Numbered from the stretch's first letter, positions 17,548 to 26,205 are shown. The stretch is 46,675 bases of DNA from Candidatus Acidulodesulfobacterium acidiphilum (GCA_008534395.1 SHMQ01000017.1:1-46675); one strand, 5' to 3'. Notes: generated from the letters alone by a model not told the origin. Numbers and translations: made by a program.

Positions 17548-18359
17548 CGTTAAAAATTTTATCCGTTGCAGGTTTTGACGGTTCCGGCGGAGCCGGTATA
17601 ACTTCCGATGCTAAGATTTTTTCTAAGCTTGGAATTTTCGGTTTATCCGCCGTTACGGCTATGACTGCCCAGAATCCCGATAAAATATATAAAATAGAAC
17701 GGGTTTCCGACGTTTTTTTTTCGGCGGAGCTGGAAGCCGTATTTGAATATTTTAAAGTAGATGCGGTAAAAACCGGTTTAATTTACGACGATAGACAGAG
17801 TTCTATGCTGTCCGGTTTCATAGATAAATACGGCGTAAAAATTTTAGTGGTCGATCCCGTATATGTTTCCACTTCCAACTCTATAATAGTGAATAAAAAC
17901 CGCTATCCCGATTTTTTAATACCTTTGTTTAAACATGCATCCGTAATCACGCCCAACGTTAAAGAAGCCGAACTTATTTCAGGAACGGAAATTAAAAACT
18001 TGGAAGAAATGAAAAATGCGGCAAAAATTATAAGAAAAAAATTTCCTGAAATTAAAAATATTTTAATTAAAGGTTCGCATATTAACGAAGAATCGGGAGA
18101 AAATGTTATAAAAAATTTACTTTTAAACTCAAAAAACGAATTTTATATATACGAAAGCAAAAGAATAAATATCGGAAAACAGGTGCATGGAACCGGATGC
18201 GCTTTTTCAGGCTGTATGGCGTCATATCTTGCTTTAGGAATAAAAATGGAATCCGCCGTCGCCGAAACGGAAAAATTTATTTCTAAAATTTTAAAAGATA
18301 TTAAAAAAATTCAGGATAACTCGCAGGAAAAAATAAATTATATTACGGGGAATATATAG
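17544..18359 (+). CDS. thiD: Hydroxymethylpyrimidine (phosphate) kinase (TTG start)
   Basis: A 271-residue ribokinase-fold enzyme that phosphorylates HMP and HMP phosphate, supplying the substrate of ThiE. The N-terminal signature is SVAGFDGSGGAGITSDAKIF followed by AVTAMTAQNP; VVDPVYVSTS, ITPNVKEAELI and the catalytic anion-hole region GKQVHGTGCAFSG are all present. The start is TTG 17544, overlapping the polX stop in TTGA, with an AAGAAGG-like ribosome binding site inside the polX end. The gene sits 13 kb from thiE-thiC. The gap after it holds a palindromic repeat. Confidence 0.93.
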   Translation: MTLKILSVAGFDGSGGAGITSDAKIFSKLGIFGLSAVTAMTAQNPDKIYKIERVSDVFFSAELEAVFEYFKVDAVKTGLIYDDRQSSMLSGFIDKYGVKILVVDPVYVSTSNSIIVNKNRYPDFLIPLFKHASVITPNVKEAELISGTEIKNLEEMKNAAKIIRKKFPEIKNILIKGSHINEESGENVIKNLLLNSKNEFYIYESKRINIGKQVHGTGCAFSGCMASYLALGIKMESAVAETEKFISKILKDIKKIQDNSQEKINYITGNI

Positions 18360-18360
18360 A

Positions 18361-18454
18361 AAAGAAAAAGGTGTCAGATTAATTTTACGCATTCGAAAAA
18401 GAACAATCAACGATAAAAGATTTTGCGTAAAATTAATCTGACACCTTTTTCTTT
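18361..18454. repeat. GGTGTCAG palindromic repeat, copy 1
   Basis: A perfect 31-bp inverted repeat: left arm 18361-18391 and right arm 18424-18454, around a 32-base loop. The arms contain AAAAAGGTGTCAGATTAA and end in TTTTACGCA. It lies between the convergent thiD and DsbA-like genes and is flanked by A and T runs, so it could act as a two-way terminator. The arm sequence recurs at about 21.9 kb and 24.5 kb, so it belongs to a dispersed family rather than being a gene-specific terminator. Confidence 0.9.
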
Positions 18455-18458
18455 ATTA

Positions 18459-19103
18459 TTATTGCAATGCTCCGTTAAGAATTTTAATCATTAACGGCAG
18501 AGGCTTATATCCCACTACTTTTTTATAAAGAATTAGTCCTCTGTATATATAAAAAGTCGGCGTTCCGGTTACTTTTGCGCTCATACCGGAATTTATATTG
18601 CTTTTAATAAGCCTTTTCGGCAGTCCGCTTTTAACGCAGGACTCTTCTTCAGACATATTGATTATTTTTCCTGCATGTATTTTAAGAAAATAATAAATAT
18701 CTCCTATACTGCTCCAAAAGTCTTGGTCTTTATAAAGAAGACTCCTTATGGGCATATACTTTCCTTGAAGAGCTGCACAGTCTGCATATTCCGCTCCTTT
18801 AAAGGCGTATTTGTGTATAAGGGTTAGAGGGAAATCCCTAAATTCCAAGTAAATTTTGCCGTTATTAATATAATGTTTTAATATGTAGGGAAAGTCGTAT
18901 TCTTCAAACTTTCTGCACCAGTAACACTGAAAATCAGTGTACGCAATAATAGTTACCGCGGCATTAGGATTTCCTATCTCCCTTGCGGCGTTTACTTTTT
19001 TGACAAAATTCCGGTATGACATCGCCTCGGCATAATTTTGCGCCGAAAAAGCAACTATCGCAAAGACGAAAACCGTTAAAAAAATTAGTTTAATTAAACG
19101 CAT
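18459..19103 (-). CDS. Exported DsbA-like thioredoxin-fold protein
   Basis: A 214-residue protein with an N-terminal signal peptide (about 1-27, hydrophobic stretch LIFLTVFVFAIVAFSA), so it acts outside the cytoplasm. The thioredoxin-like domain has the redox motif CYWC in YTDFQCYWCRKFEE and the cis-proline loop VTGTPTFYIYRG, matching the thioredoxin_4/DsbA group. Extra cysteines occur in ADCAAL and ESCVKSG. It probably oxidises or isomerises protein disulfides. It is transcribed after two rubredoxin genes on the same strand and converges on thiD across a palindromic repeat. Confidence 0.85.
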   Translation of the reverse strand: MRLIKLIFLTVFVFAIVAFSAQNYAEAMSYRNFVKKVNAAREIGNPNAAVTIIAYTDFQCYWCRKFEEYDFPYILKHYINNGKIYLEFRDFPLTLIHKYAFKGAEYADCAALQGKYMPIRSLLYKDQDFWSSIGDIYYFLKIHAGKIINMSEEESCVKSGLPKRLIKSNINSGMSAKVTGTPTFYIYRGLILYKKVVGYKPLPLMIKILNGALQ

Positions 19104-19165
19104 AACCTAATTTTATCATATTTATTAATAATGTCAATATCGCTATGCAATTTTGTAAATAAAAT

Positions 19166-19354
19166 TTAAGCGTTAAAATTATGAAAATGAGTTTTGTCTG
19201 CTCCGCATATGGGGCAGACCCAATCATCCGGCAGTTTTTCGAAAGGAGTTCCCGACTCAATGCCTCCTATAGAGTCGCCTACTTCTGGATCATATATATA
19301 TCCGCAAACATCGCACTGATACTTTGGTAAAGCAATTTCTTCATTTAAAGCCAT
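19166..19354 (-). CDS. Rubredoxin
   Basis: A 62-residue rubredoxin, a small electron carrier with one iron held by four cysteines. Both pairs are present: [14 protein letters not shown] and [14 protein letters not shown] few extra residues precede the usual start. AGGAGA sits just before the ATG. A second rubredoxin gene lies 40 bases upstream. Rubredoxins of this type often serve oxygen or peroxide reduction in anaerobes; the electron partner is not encoded here. Confidence 0.95.
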   Translation of the reverse strand: MALNEEIALPKYQCDVCGYIYDPEVGDSIGGIESGTPFEKLPDDWVCPICGADKTHFHNFNA

Positions 19355-19394
19355 TAAAAATCTCCTATTTTAAACCTTAATTAATTAAATTATT

Positions 19395-19586
19395 TTATTT
19401 ATTTTTTACTTTGTCTATTTTTTTAAAATGAGTTTTATCTACTAAGCATATGGGACAGACCCAATCTTCGGGTATATCTTCGAAAGGCGTTCCCGGAGGT
19501 ATTCCGCTTTCCGGATCGCCTTTTTTGGGGTCGTAAATATAAGGACATGCTTCGCATATATATTTGTCTTTATTTTCATTGTCCAT
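19395..19586 (-). CDS. Rubredoxin, divergent second copy
   Basis: A 63-residue rubredoxin with both cysteine pairs: [14 protein letters not shown] and [13 protein letters not shown]. Two glycines that normally follow the cysteine pairs (CGYIYDP, CPxCG) are replaced by P and L, which should alter hydrogen bonding near the iron and could shift its potential. The spacing to the next copy (40 bases) and shared surrounding residues ([20 protein letters not shown]) point to tandem duplication followed by divergence. Confidence 0.92.
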   Translation of the reverse strand: MDNENKDKYICEACPYIYDPKKGDPESGIPPGTPFEDIPEDWVCPICLVDKTHFKKIDKVKNK

Positions 19587-19767
19587 AATTAGTCAATATC
19601 CAAATCCTAAAGAAATAAATCCGCTTCTTTTTAATTATATCAAATTAATTATTTTTTTAAAGTCTTTTAATTGGTATAATTGGTATAAGCAAAATAATTC
19701 TTAATAATTCAATCTTAACAATATTAATATAAATTAAAATTATTTATAATATAATAAGGAACAAAAA

Positions 19768-21873
19768 ATGGATATATTTAAGGAAACGCTGAAAACTTTA
19801 ATTATAAACGTTATTGAAGCCGAAAAAAAAATAGAAGTTTCAAAACCGCAAGCCGAAAAATTAATCAAAAATCCGCCCGACGATTCTTTCGGCGATTATT
19901 GTTTTGCCGCTTATTATTTGCAAAATTACGGATTTAAAGGCAAACCGGAAACGGCCGCCGCCGATTTATATAATTTATGTACCCGTCGTTTTAGTGAAAT
20001 AGCAGGTTTTTTCGACAGGATAGAAATAAAGGGAGCTTACGTTAATTTTTTTGTAAAAAGAGAAAAATTCGTTTCCGAAGTCGTTAAGGAAGTCATTGAT
20101 TTTGGTTCCGATTACGGCGGCGGCGTTACGGAAAAACCTCTGACCGTCGTCATAGATTTTTCGTCGCCTAACATAGCAAAACCATTTGGAGTAGGACACT
20201 TGCGTTCTACGGTAATAGGGATGAGTTTGTCGAAAATTTATGAATTTTACGGGCATAAAGTTATAAAGATAAATTATCTTGGAGATTTCGGAACCCAGTT
20301 CGGGAAACTTATTACGGCGTTTTGTCGTTACGGCGAGATAAATTTTTCCGAATTTGAAAAAGACCCCGTAAAAGTTTTATACGAGCTTTACGTCAGAATA
20401 CACAAAGACGAACAAACCGATTTAACCGTCGAAGAAGAGGCTAAAAACAGGTTTAAAACGCTTGAAGATTTTATGTCGGTAAATAAACGCAGTTTTGAAG
20501 AATATATCGGTGCAATAAACGGTTTAGACGGTACAATGTCGAAAAATATTAATAAAGGTTCGTCCGCAGAAGCCGATACATCCAATGCGTCAGAAAACAT
20601 AATGCTTTCCGAAGAAAATAAAAATTTTTTTTGCGGGACCGCGGAGGGGCAGTATAATTTATGGAAAATTTTTAGAAAACTAAGCATAGAAGAATTTAAA
20701 AGAATTTATCAATCTATAGGAATAGAGTTCGACTCGTATGAAGGAGAAGCCGAAAGCGCGGAATTTTCAAAAGATATTAAAGAAATTTTACTGGAAAGCG
20801 GCATAGCCGAAATAAGCGAAGGTGCAGTAATAGTGAATGTAAAAGGCGTTAAAGCGCCCGCCCTGATTGCTAAAAGCGACGGAACGTCCCTTTACCTTTC
20901 GAGGGATATAGTTACGGCGGTTTCTAGAATGGCAAAATATAATTTCGATAAGATGATTTACGTCGTAGGCTCCGAACAGGCCCTTCATTTCAGCCAGCTA
21001 TTCGGCATATTCGGCATATTGAAAGAAGACGCCGAGAAAATAAAAGACGGTAAAAACTTTAAATATTTTGCTTCTATGATAGACGGCAGGTTGGTTCATG
21101 TAAAGTTCGGCAGAATTATCGGCATGTCGACAAGAAAAGGCAATTTAGTTTTTCTGGAAGACTATATAGAAGAAGCGCGCCTTAAAGCTCAAGAAAAACT
21201 TGAAGAAAGACTGAAAATTTTAGAAGATAATCTTTCCGCCGAAATTAACGATGCAACCAAAAAACTGACTGAAGGAATGGAAGGAATAAGAGCGGCGACG
21301 GAAAACGGTGAAAAACAAGGTTTAATTAATGAACGAAAAAAAGAGCGAACCGAAACCGAAAAGAAGCAGATATATTTAACGTCTTTAAAAGTAGGCATAG
21401 GGGCGGTTATTTTTAACGATTTAAAAACAAGACGGACTACCGACGTAAATTTTAACTGGGATAACGTTTTGTCTTTCGAAGGTCAGACAGGACCTTATCT
21501 TCAATATACCGTTTCAAGAATAAACAGTCTTTTAAACAGACTTAGCGGAAATGAAACGAATTTAAAAAACGACGCTCAAAGTTTTTCGTTTTCAAAAAGC
21601 GATGCAGATTTTGACGATATTTTTTTGATAGCCAAACAAATTTATGGATTTAAGACGGCTCTTCATTCGGCGGTCGAGCAAAACGAGCCGTCGGTATTAA
21701 GCTCTTTTGCTTTAGACCTTGCTTCGCATTTTAACAAATATTATCAAAATTACAGGCTTATAGGCAGAGATTATAATTATTTAAAGCCTAGGATTGCAAT
21801 GTTGTCCTCTGTTAAAACGGTTTTAGTTTCCGTCTTGAATCTGTTGTGTATTCCGGTTTTAGAAAAAATGTAA
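19768..21873 (+). CDS. argS: Arginyl-tRNA synthetase, enlarged
   Basis: A 701-residue class I synthetase that charges tRNA-Arg. The HIGH-type motif is GVGH (141-144) in SSPNIAKPFGVGHLRST, the KMSKS loop is degenerate (GMSTRKG, about 452-458), and the segments INYLGDFGTQFGKL and FEGQTGPYLQYT are typical. Usual ArgS is 550-590 residues; this one carries two low-conservation inserts, at about 246-285 (rich in S, N, E) and about 475-534 (a predicted coiled coil rich in E and K). AAGGAAC precedes the ATG. A palindromic repeat follows the gene. Confidence 0.95.
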   Translation: MDIFKETLKTLIINVIEAEKKIEVSKPQAEKLIKNPPDDSFGDYCFAAYYLQNYGFKGKPETAAADLYNLCTRRFSEIAGFFDRIEIKGAYVNFFVKREKFVSEVVKEVIDFGSDYGGGVTEKPLTVVIDFSSPNIAKPFGVGHLRSTVIGMSLSKIYEFYGHKVIKINYLGDFGTQFGKLITAFCRYGEINFSEFEKDPVKVLYELYVRIHKDEQTDLTVEEEAKNRFKTLEDFMSVNKRSFEEYIGAINGLDGTMSKNINKGSSAEADTSNASENIMLSEENKNFFCGTAEGQYNLWKIFRKLSIEEFKRIYQSIGIEFDSYEGEAESAEFSKDIKEILLESGIAEISEGAVIVNVKGVKAPALIAKSDGTSLYLSRDIVTAVSRMAKYNFDKMIYVVGSEQALHFSQLFGIFGILKEDAEKIKDGKNFKYFASMIDGRLVHVKFGRIIGMSTRKGNLVFLEDYIEEARLKAQEKLEERLKILEDNLSAEINDATKKLTEGMEGIRAATENGEKQGLINERKKERTETEKKQIYLTSLKVGIGAVIFNDLKTRRTTDVNFNWDNVLSFEGQTGPYLQYTVSRINSLLNRLSGNETNLKNDAQSFSFSKSDADFDDIFLIAKQIYGFKTALHSAVEQNEPSVLSSFALDLASHFNKYYQNYRLIGRDYNYLKPRIAMLSSVKTVLVSVLNLLCIPVLEKM

Positions 21874-21888
21874 TTTTAAAAAAAGTGT

Positions 21889-22007
21889 CAAACAAAATAA
21901 TAGAAAAAGGTGTCAAGAAAAAGGTGTCAGATTTTATTTTACGCATATAAAAAAAGAAACAATTAAAGGTAAAATATTTTGCGTAAAATTAATCTGACAC
22001 CTTTTTC
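21889..22007. repeat. GGTGTCAG palindromic repeat, copy 2, with extra half-sites
   Basis: The main arms are 21917-21945 and 21980-22007, nearly complementary (one mismatch and a 1-base indel near the TTTT/TTAA step), with a 34-base loop similar to that of copy 1 (GAAACAATTAAAGGTAAAAT). Upstream of the left arm stand two further head-to-tail half-sites, AAGTGTCA (about 21893) and AAAAAGGTGTCA (about 21904-21915). The right arm ends only 15 bases before the ATG of the first ABC ATPase, whose leader lacks a Shine-Dalgarno sequence. Confidence 0.88.
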
Positions 22008-22022
22008 CGATGGTTTTTTTAT

Positions 22023-23048
22023 ATGGGCTTAGAGATAAATAACTTAACAGTCGAATTATGCGCGGGTAAAGACGAAAACGAGTGCATCAACGTGGTCGAT
22101 TCTATATTTTTATCGGTCGATGAAGGCGAAGTAGTATCTATAGTAGGCGAATCCGGCAGCGGTAAATCTTTTTTGGGCTTATCTATTTTAAAACTTAATC
22201 CGCAGGGCGTTTCAAAAATAGTTTCAGGAGAAATTAAAATAAAGTGTAAATCTCAGGATAGCGAGAAGGATATTTTAAAGCTTAAGCCCGACGAGTTAAC
22301 GGATGTGCGCGGTAAAATTATATCGATGATATTTCAGGATCCCAATACGTCTTTAAATCCCGTAATGAAAATAGGGGAGCAGATAACCGAAGCAATTTTA
22401 GTCCATAAAAAAATGTCAAAAAAAGAGGCAAAAGACATTGCCGTTAAATATTTAAATTATATGAATATAGACGGGCTTGCAAGATTTAATTCTTATCCAT
22501 ACGAGCTTTCCGGCGGCATGCGCCAGAGAGTTATGATAGCTATGGCTATGGTGCTTAATCCGTGTTTTTTGATAGCCGACGAGCCTACGACTGCTTTAGA
22601 CGTTACTACGTCGCTTCAGGTTTTAAAATTAATTAAAGAAATAAAAGAAAAATCCAACGTCGGTATTATTTTTATAACGCACGACCTTACCGTCGCAAGA
22701 AGCATTTCCGACAGGACTTACGTATTTTATGCAGGGCAGATAATGGAATCCGGCAACACCGAAAATATAATAAATAACCCCGCCCATCCATACACAATTT
22801 CTTTAATAAAAAGTATTCCTTCTCTTTCTCCGGATTACGTTCCGAAGCAGAAGCTTTTTAATATAAGCGGTTATTTGACCAAAGACGATTTTAAAAAAGG
22901 GAAGTGCAGATTTTATTCAAGATGTTTTAAAAGAGACGACGAATGTTTAAACGACATAGCTTTTAGAAATTTTATGGATTCCGAAAATGGAGTAAAATAT
23001 GGGCGCGGCATAAGATGTATTAAATTTAATGCCGGCGGCGCAAAATGA
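22023..23048 (+). CDS. Oligopeptide/dipeptide ABC transporter ATPase (OppD/DppD type)
   Basis: A 341-residue ABC ATPase. Walker [11 protein letters not shown]-loop [12 protein letters not shown], signature LSGGMRQRV, Walker [13 protein letters not shown] and the switch histidine FITHDL are intact. The C-terminal oligopeptide-transporter extension is present, with the cysteine cluster [14 protein letters not shown] and a later IRC, the iron-sulfur-type motif of DppD/OppD proteins. It should energise peptide uptake with the next gene. Permease and binding-protein genes are not in this window. No ribosome binding site is visible, and a palindromic repeat ends 15 bases before the start. Confidence 0.9.
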   Translation: MGLEINNLTVELCAGKDENECINVVDSIFLSVDEGEVVSIVGESGSGKSFLGLSILKLNPQGVSKIVSGEIKIKCKSQDSEKDILKLKPDELTDVRGKIISMIFQDPNTSLNPVMKIGEQITEAILVHKKMSKKEAKDIAVKYLNYMNIDGLARFNSYPYELSGGMRQRVMIAMAMVLNPCFLIADEPTTALDVTTSLQVLKLIKEIKEKSNVGIIFITHDLTVARSISDRTYVFYAGQIMESGNTENIINNPAHPYTISLIKSIPSLSPDYVPKQKLFNISGYLTKDDFKKGKCRFYSRCFKRDDECLNDIAFRNFMDSENGVKYGRGIRCIKFNAGGAK

Positions 23049-23869
23049 AATCAAATATGGAAAACAACGTAATTTTATCGGTTTCCGACATTTCCAAACA
23101 TTATAAGTATTATAAAACGCTATTCGATATAAAAAAGAACGTTATAAAAGCGGTTGACGGCGTTTCGTTCGATGTTTATAAAAATGAAATATTTGCAGTA
23201 GTCGGGGAAACCGGATGCGGAAAATCGACTCTTTCCAAGTTGATTTTAGGGCTGACCGAAAAAACTTCCGGCAAGATATATTTTAAAGGCGAAATTCTGG
23301 ATTATAAAAATAAAAAAAAAGATTTCAGGAAAAAGATACAGATACTTTTTCAAGATCCTTATTCGTCATTAAATCCTAAAAAGAAGATATATAAAATAAT
23401 ATCTTATCCTGCTGTCAGAAACGGCATTATAAAGAACAAAAAGAAAGACAGGATGGAATTTGCCGCAGAACAGCTTAGAATCGTCGGATTACCTGAAACA
23501 ATAGCTTTAAGCTATCCGCATATGCTTTCCGGCGGACAGAGGCAAAGAGTAGGAATAGCAAGATGCCTGTCGGTTCGTCCGGAACTGCTTATACTCGACG
23601 AGCCGGTGTCTGCTTTGGATGTTTCCGTTTCCGCCCAGATTTTAAATCTGCTGATGGATTTAAAAAACGAAACCGGTATGAGCTATATATTTATTACCCA
23701 CGATTTAAAATTGGTCAGGCACCTTGCAGACAGAGTATGCGTTATGTACGGCGGAAAAATAATGGAGATTGCAGGAACGGACGATTTTTTTAAAAATCCG
23801 TCGCATCCTTATTCTAAATCGCTTCTTGAATCTATGTCTTTTTTATCCTCTACTCGTCGGAATCTTTAA
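23045..23869 (+). CDS. Oligopeptide/dipeptide ABC transporter ATPase (OppF/DppF type), short
   Basis: A 274-residue ABC ATPase coupled to the previous gene by an ATGA overlap. Walker A GETGCGKST, Q-loop ILFQDPYSSLNP, signature LSGGQRQRV, Walker B LLILDEPVSALD and FITHDL are complete. It ends soon after the NPSHPYSKSLLESM segment and lacks the cysteine-containing extension usual in OppF. Its last 20 bases overlap the convergent DksA/TraR gene, which may explain the short end. MENN at residue 5 is an alternative start. Nickel or other small-solute uptake is possible as well as peptides. Confidence 0.88.
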   Translation: MKSNMENNVILSVSDISKHYKYYKTLFDIKKNVIKAVDGVSFDVYKNEIFAVVGETGCGKSTLSKLILGLTEKTSGKIYFKGEILDYKNKKKDFRKKIQILFQDPYSSLNPKKKIYKIISYPAVRNGIIKNKKKDRMEFAAEQLRIVGLPETIALSYPHMLSGGQRQRVGIARCLSVRPELLILDEPVSALDVSVSAQILNLLMDLKNETGMSYIFITHDLKLVRHLADRVCVMYGGKIMEIAGTDDFFKNPSHPYSKSLLESMSFLSSTRRNL

Positions 23870-24329
23870 ATGTGTCGTCGTCGTTTATTAAAGAAAGCGT
23901 ATTCAGGTGGTCGATATAATCTTCGTTTAACTGCTTCTTTTCTTCTTCTTCCGCTTTAGACTGACAGTTTATGCATAAGTTGGAATAAGGTATTATTTTT
24001 AATCTTTTCTTTGAAATAGGTTCGCCGCATTCGTCGCATATGCCGTATGTTCCTTCTTTAATTTTCAAAAGCGCATTGTCTATTTCCCTGACTTTTTTCC
24101 TTTCTCTGTCCCCAAGCATATACATAAGCTCCCGGTCCCTTTCGCTGGAAGCGATGTCGTAATTATCGCCGCGGTATTCCGTCGAGTCTTTTGAAGAACC
24201 TTCCTTTATGCCGGCATCTATTTCCTTAAAAATATCTTTTTTCATTTTTATTAGTACTTTTTTTGCCGATTCTATTTCTGCTTTTGAAAATGAGTGTTCG
24301 TCTTTATTTTCTTTATCCGTATTTTTCAT
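23850..24329 (-). CDS. DksA/TraR-family zinc-finger protein
   Basis: A 159-residue protein of the DksA/TraR family. A coiled-coil N-terminal half leads to a four-cysteine zinc finger: C98 and C101 (YGICDECGEPI) and C119, C122 (NLCINC). Family members bind the RNA polymerase secondary channel; DksA itself works with ppGpp to retune stable-RNA promoters. The acidic coiled-coil tip sequence of true DksA is not clear here, so a general stress or TraR-like role is safer. GGAGG precedes the ATG. The 3' end overlaps the convergent ABC ATPase gene by 20 bases. Confidence 0.88.
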   Translation of the reverse strand: MKNTDKENKDEHSFSKAEIESAKKVLIKMKKDIFKEIDAGIKEGSSKDSTEYRGDNYDIASSERDRELMYMLGDRERKKVREIDNALLKIKEGTYGICDECGEPISKKRLKIIPYSNLCINCQSKAEEEEKKQLNEDYIDHLNTLSLINDDDTFKDSDE

Positions 24330-24654
24330 AAACGATTCCTCCGATATTATTTGTCAAAAATGTGTGAATAGTATATATTTAATTAAATATAAATGCAAGA
24401 TTAAAACTTTAATACTGCAATAGAACAACAAAAACATTCCCTAATATGCTATAATGACTAAAAAAATATTTAATAAAAAGGTGTCGGATTAATTTGGAAA
24501 AAGGTGTCAGATTAATTTTACGCACATCTTTTATATTTCATTGTTTCTTTTTGTATGCGTAAAATAAAATCTGACACCTTTTTCCGTAAAATATTTTACT
24601 TGACAATAACACGGTTGCTGACACCTTTTTAATTTTTAGCGGGGGCGGCGCTTG
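24330..24654. other. Intergenic region between DksA/TraR gene and dgt, filled by a repeat
   Basis: This 325-base gap between divergent genes has no ORF of its own. The left part (24330-24470) is A/T-rich and should hold the promoter of the DksA/TraR gene. The right part is occupied by the composite palindromic repeat listed separately. TTGACA occurs at 24600-24605 inside the repeat-derived sequence, but no matching -10 box is at proper spacing. Confidence 0.6.
24474..24636. repeat. GGTGTCAG palindromic repeat, copy 3, nested composite
   Basis: The inner arms are 24497-24524 and 24556-24585, starting GAAAAAGGTGTCAG and ending CTGACACCTTTTTCC. The loop, read on the minus strand, matches that of copy 2 (AAAAAGAAACAAT), so this copy is inverted relative to it. 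Outer half-sites lie on both sides: AAAAAGGTGTCGGATTAATT at about 24475-24494 and TGCTGACACCTTTTTAATTT at about 24616-24635. It looks like one element inserted into another and ends about 20 bases before dgt. Confidence 0.87.
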
Positions 24655-26187
24655 ATGTTAGAAGAAAGAGTATTCGATTACGGATATGCCGATAAGGAAA
24701 AAAAGGAAAAAGGGATAAGGTCTCCTTTTCAAATCGACAGGGACAGGATAATACATTCCAGCGCGTTCAGAAGGATGAGGAATAAAACCCAGGTTTTCGG
24801 AGTTTTTACGCTGGATTATTACAGGACGAGACTTACGCATTCTCTGGAAGTATCGCAAATAGCAAGAGCATTAACGTCTATTTTGAATAAAAAATACGGT
24901 TTAAGTATAGATTTAGACCTTATAGAAGCCGTTTCGCTGGCCCACGATATTGGACACCCGCCTTTCGGGCATCTCGGCGAATATATTATAAACGAAGAGT
25001 TAAAGAAAGCTACGGACTGGAAACTAGGATTCGAAGCTAATGCCCAAAATATCAGGATACTTAATTTTCTCGAAAAAAAGTTTTACGATTCAAAAAACAA
25101 TAAAATATACGGAATTAATCCTTCTCTTAAGACCATAGACGGAATTTTAAAATATAAGATGCCATATTCCCTGTCCGATAAAAACAAGCATTTTATTTAC
25201 GACGACGATATATTTATACTCGAAAAACTCCACGGAAAAGATTTTGTAAATTATCTGAGTAAATATTCCCGTTTTTTTAACGATAAAAAAAATAAAACCG
25301 CCAAAGATAAATTTTTTGAATTTTCAAGATGCATTGAATGTCAGATATTAAACGCCGCCGACGATATCGCTTATGCCACGCACGACATAGAAGACGGGGT
25401 AGAATCTAAGCTCATAAATATAGGCGGGCATTTCAAAGTAAACAAATATCTTAGAGAAAGCGACCGCTTTTTGAAAGATTCTACCGAAACAATTAATACC
25501 ATGACCGAACGGGTCGATAATTTCTTTTTTAAATTAAGAAATATTTTTAATATTCCGGAAAACAAAAAATTTGAAAAAGGGACGTATTGCTCCGAAAATA
25601 TTAAGGGAATTAAACATAGCGAAACAGCCGATAAACAAGAAGCAAAAGACCGGACTATGCATCACATAAAAGTCAAGACCGATCTTAAGGAGTTTTTTTC
25701 TAACTATATTTCAAAGTTTATTTTAAATATAGATTTAGAAGAAAGAAAAGGAGGAGTTAAAAAATTAAAATCTAAATCGGATAATTTTTTACTCGATATG
25801 CCCTTAAACTATAACGACGATTCTTACAAATATTCGTTAATTTGGAAAAACGGCGTTGATTTGGAAATAAACGCCCTCAAGCAGATTTCCTACAGTCTCG
25901 TTATGGAAAACAGGGAAATTCTTCTAAACAGATATAAAGCCGAAAACATAATAAAAAAGCTTTATGCAGTTTTTTCCGATATTAATAATATTAAACTTTA
26001 TCCCGACGACTTTCAGGAACTTTACGAGTTTGGATTTTACGATTCTTTCGGAAAAGATAAAAACGGCAATCCCGCTTTCCAAATAATGTGCGCCGATTAC
26101 ATAAGCGGCATGACCGATATGTATGCGATGAAGCTTTATTCGTCGCTATTCGATGCAAGAAGTTTTGCGGACAGCCAGCATGCCTAA
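24655..26187 (+). CDS. dgt: dGTPase-like HD-domain triphosphohydrolase
   Basis: A 510-residue enzyme of the dGTP triphosphohydrolase family, which cleaves dNTPs to nucleoside and tripolyphosphate and so controls nucleotide pools. The metal-binding HD motifs are RLTHSLEVSQIAR, LAHDIGHPPFGHLGE and ADDIAYATHDIEDG. The family start IRSPFQIDRDRIIHSSAFRRM is present. ATG 24655 is chosen; TTG 24652, one codon earlier, is possible. A G-rich stretch (24641-24649) may act as ribosome binding site. The middle (about 290-390) is charged and less conserved. Confidence 0.92.
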   Translation: MLEERVFDYGYADKEKKEKGIRSPFQIDRDRIIHSSAFRRMRNKTQVFGVFTLDYYRTRLTHSLEVSQIARALTSILNKKYGLSIDLDLIEAVSLAHDIGHPPFGHLGEYIINEELKKATDWKLGFEANAQNIRILNFLEKKFYDSKNNKIYGINPSLKTIDGILKYKMPYSLSDKNKHFIYDDDIFILEKLHGKDFVNYLSKYSRFFNDKKNKTAKDKFFEFSRCIECQILNAADDIAYATHDIEDGVESKLINIGGHFKVNKYLRESDRFLKDSTETINTMTERVDNFFFKLRNIFNIPENKKFEKGTYCSENIKGIKHSETADKQEAKDRTMHHIKVKTDLKEFFSNYISKFILNIDLEERKGGVKKLKSKSDNFLLDMPLNYNDDSYKYSLIWKNGVDLEINALKQISYSLVMENREILLNRYKAENIIKKLYAVFSDINNIKLYPDDFQELYEFGFYDSFGKDKNGNPAFQIMCADYISGMTDMYAMKLYSSLFDARSFADSQHA

Positions 26188-26205
26188 TTTTGTTGTTTTA
26201 ATTTT

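Noticed and set aside
18361-18454. Ordinary rho-independent terminator between thiD and the DsbA-like gene
   Set aside because: The stem is A/T-rich, 31 bp long with a 32-base loop, and the same arms recur at two other loci, so it is a dispersed repeat even if it also stops transcription.
23045-23869. OppF-type ATPase as a broken gene because of its short C-terminus
   Set aside because: All catalytic ABC motifs are intact and the ATGA coupling to the first ATPase is kept; the shorter end coincides with overlap of the convergent gene, so it is likely functional.
18361-24636. CRISPR array
   Set aside because: The repeats are palindromes separated by kilobases with genes between, not short direct repeats with regular spacers, and no cas genes are present.
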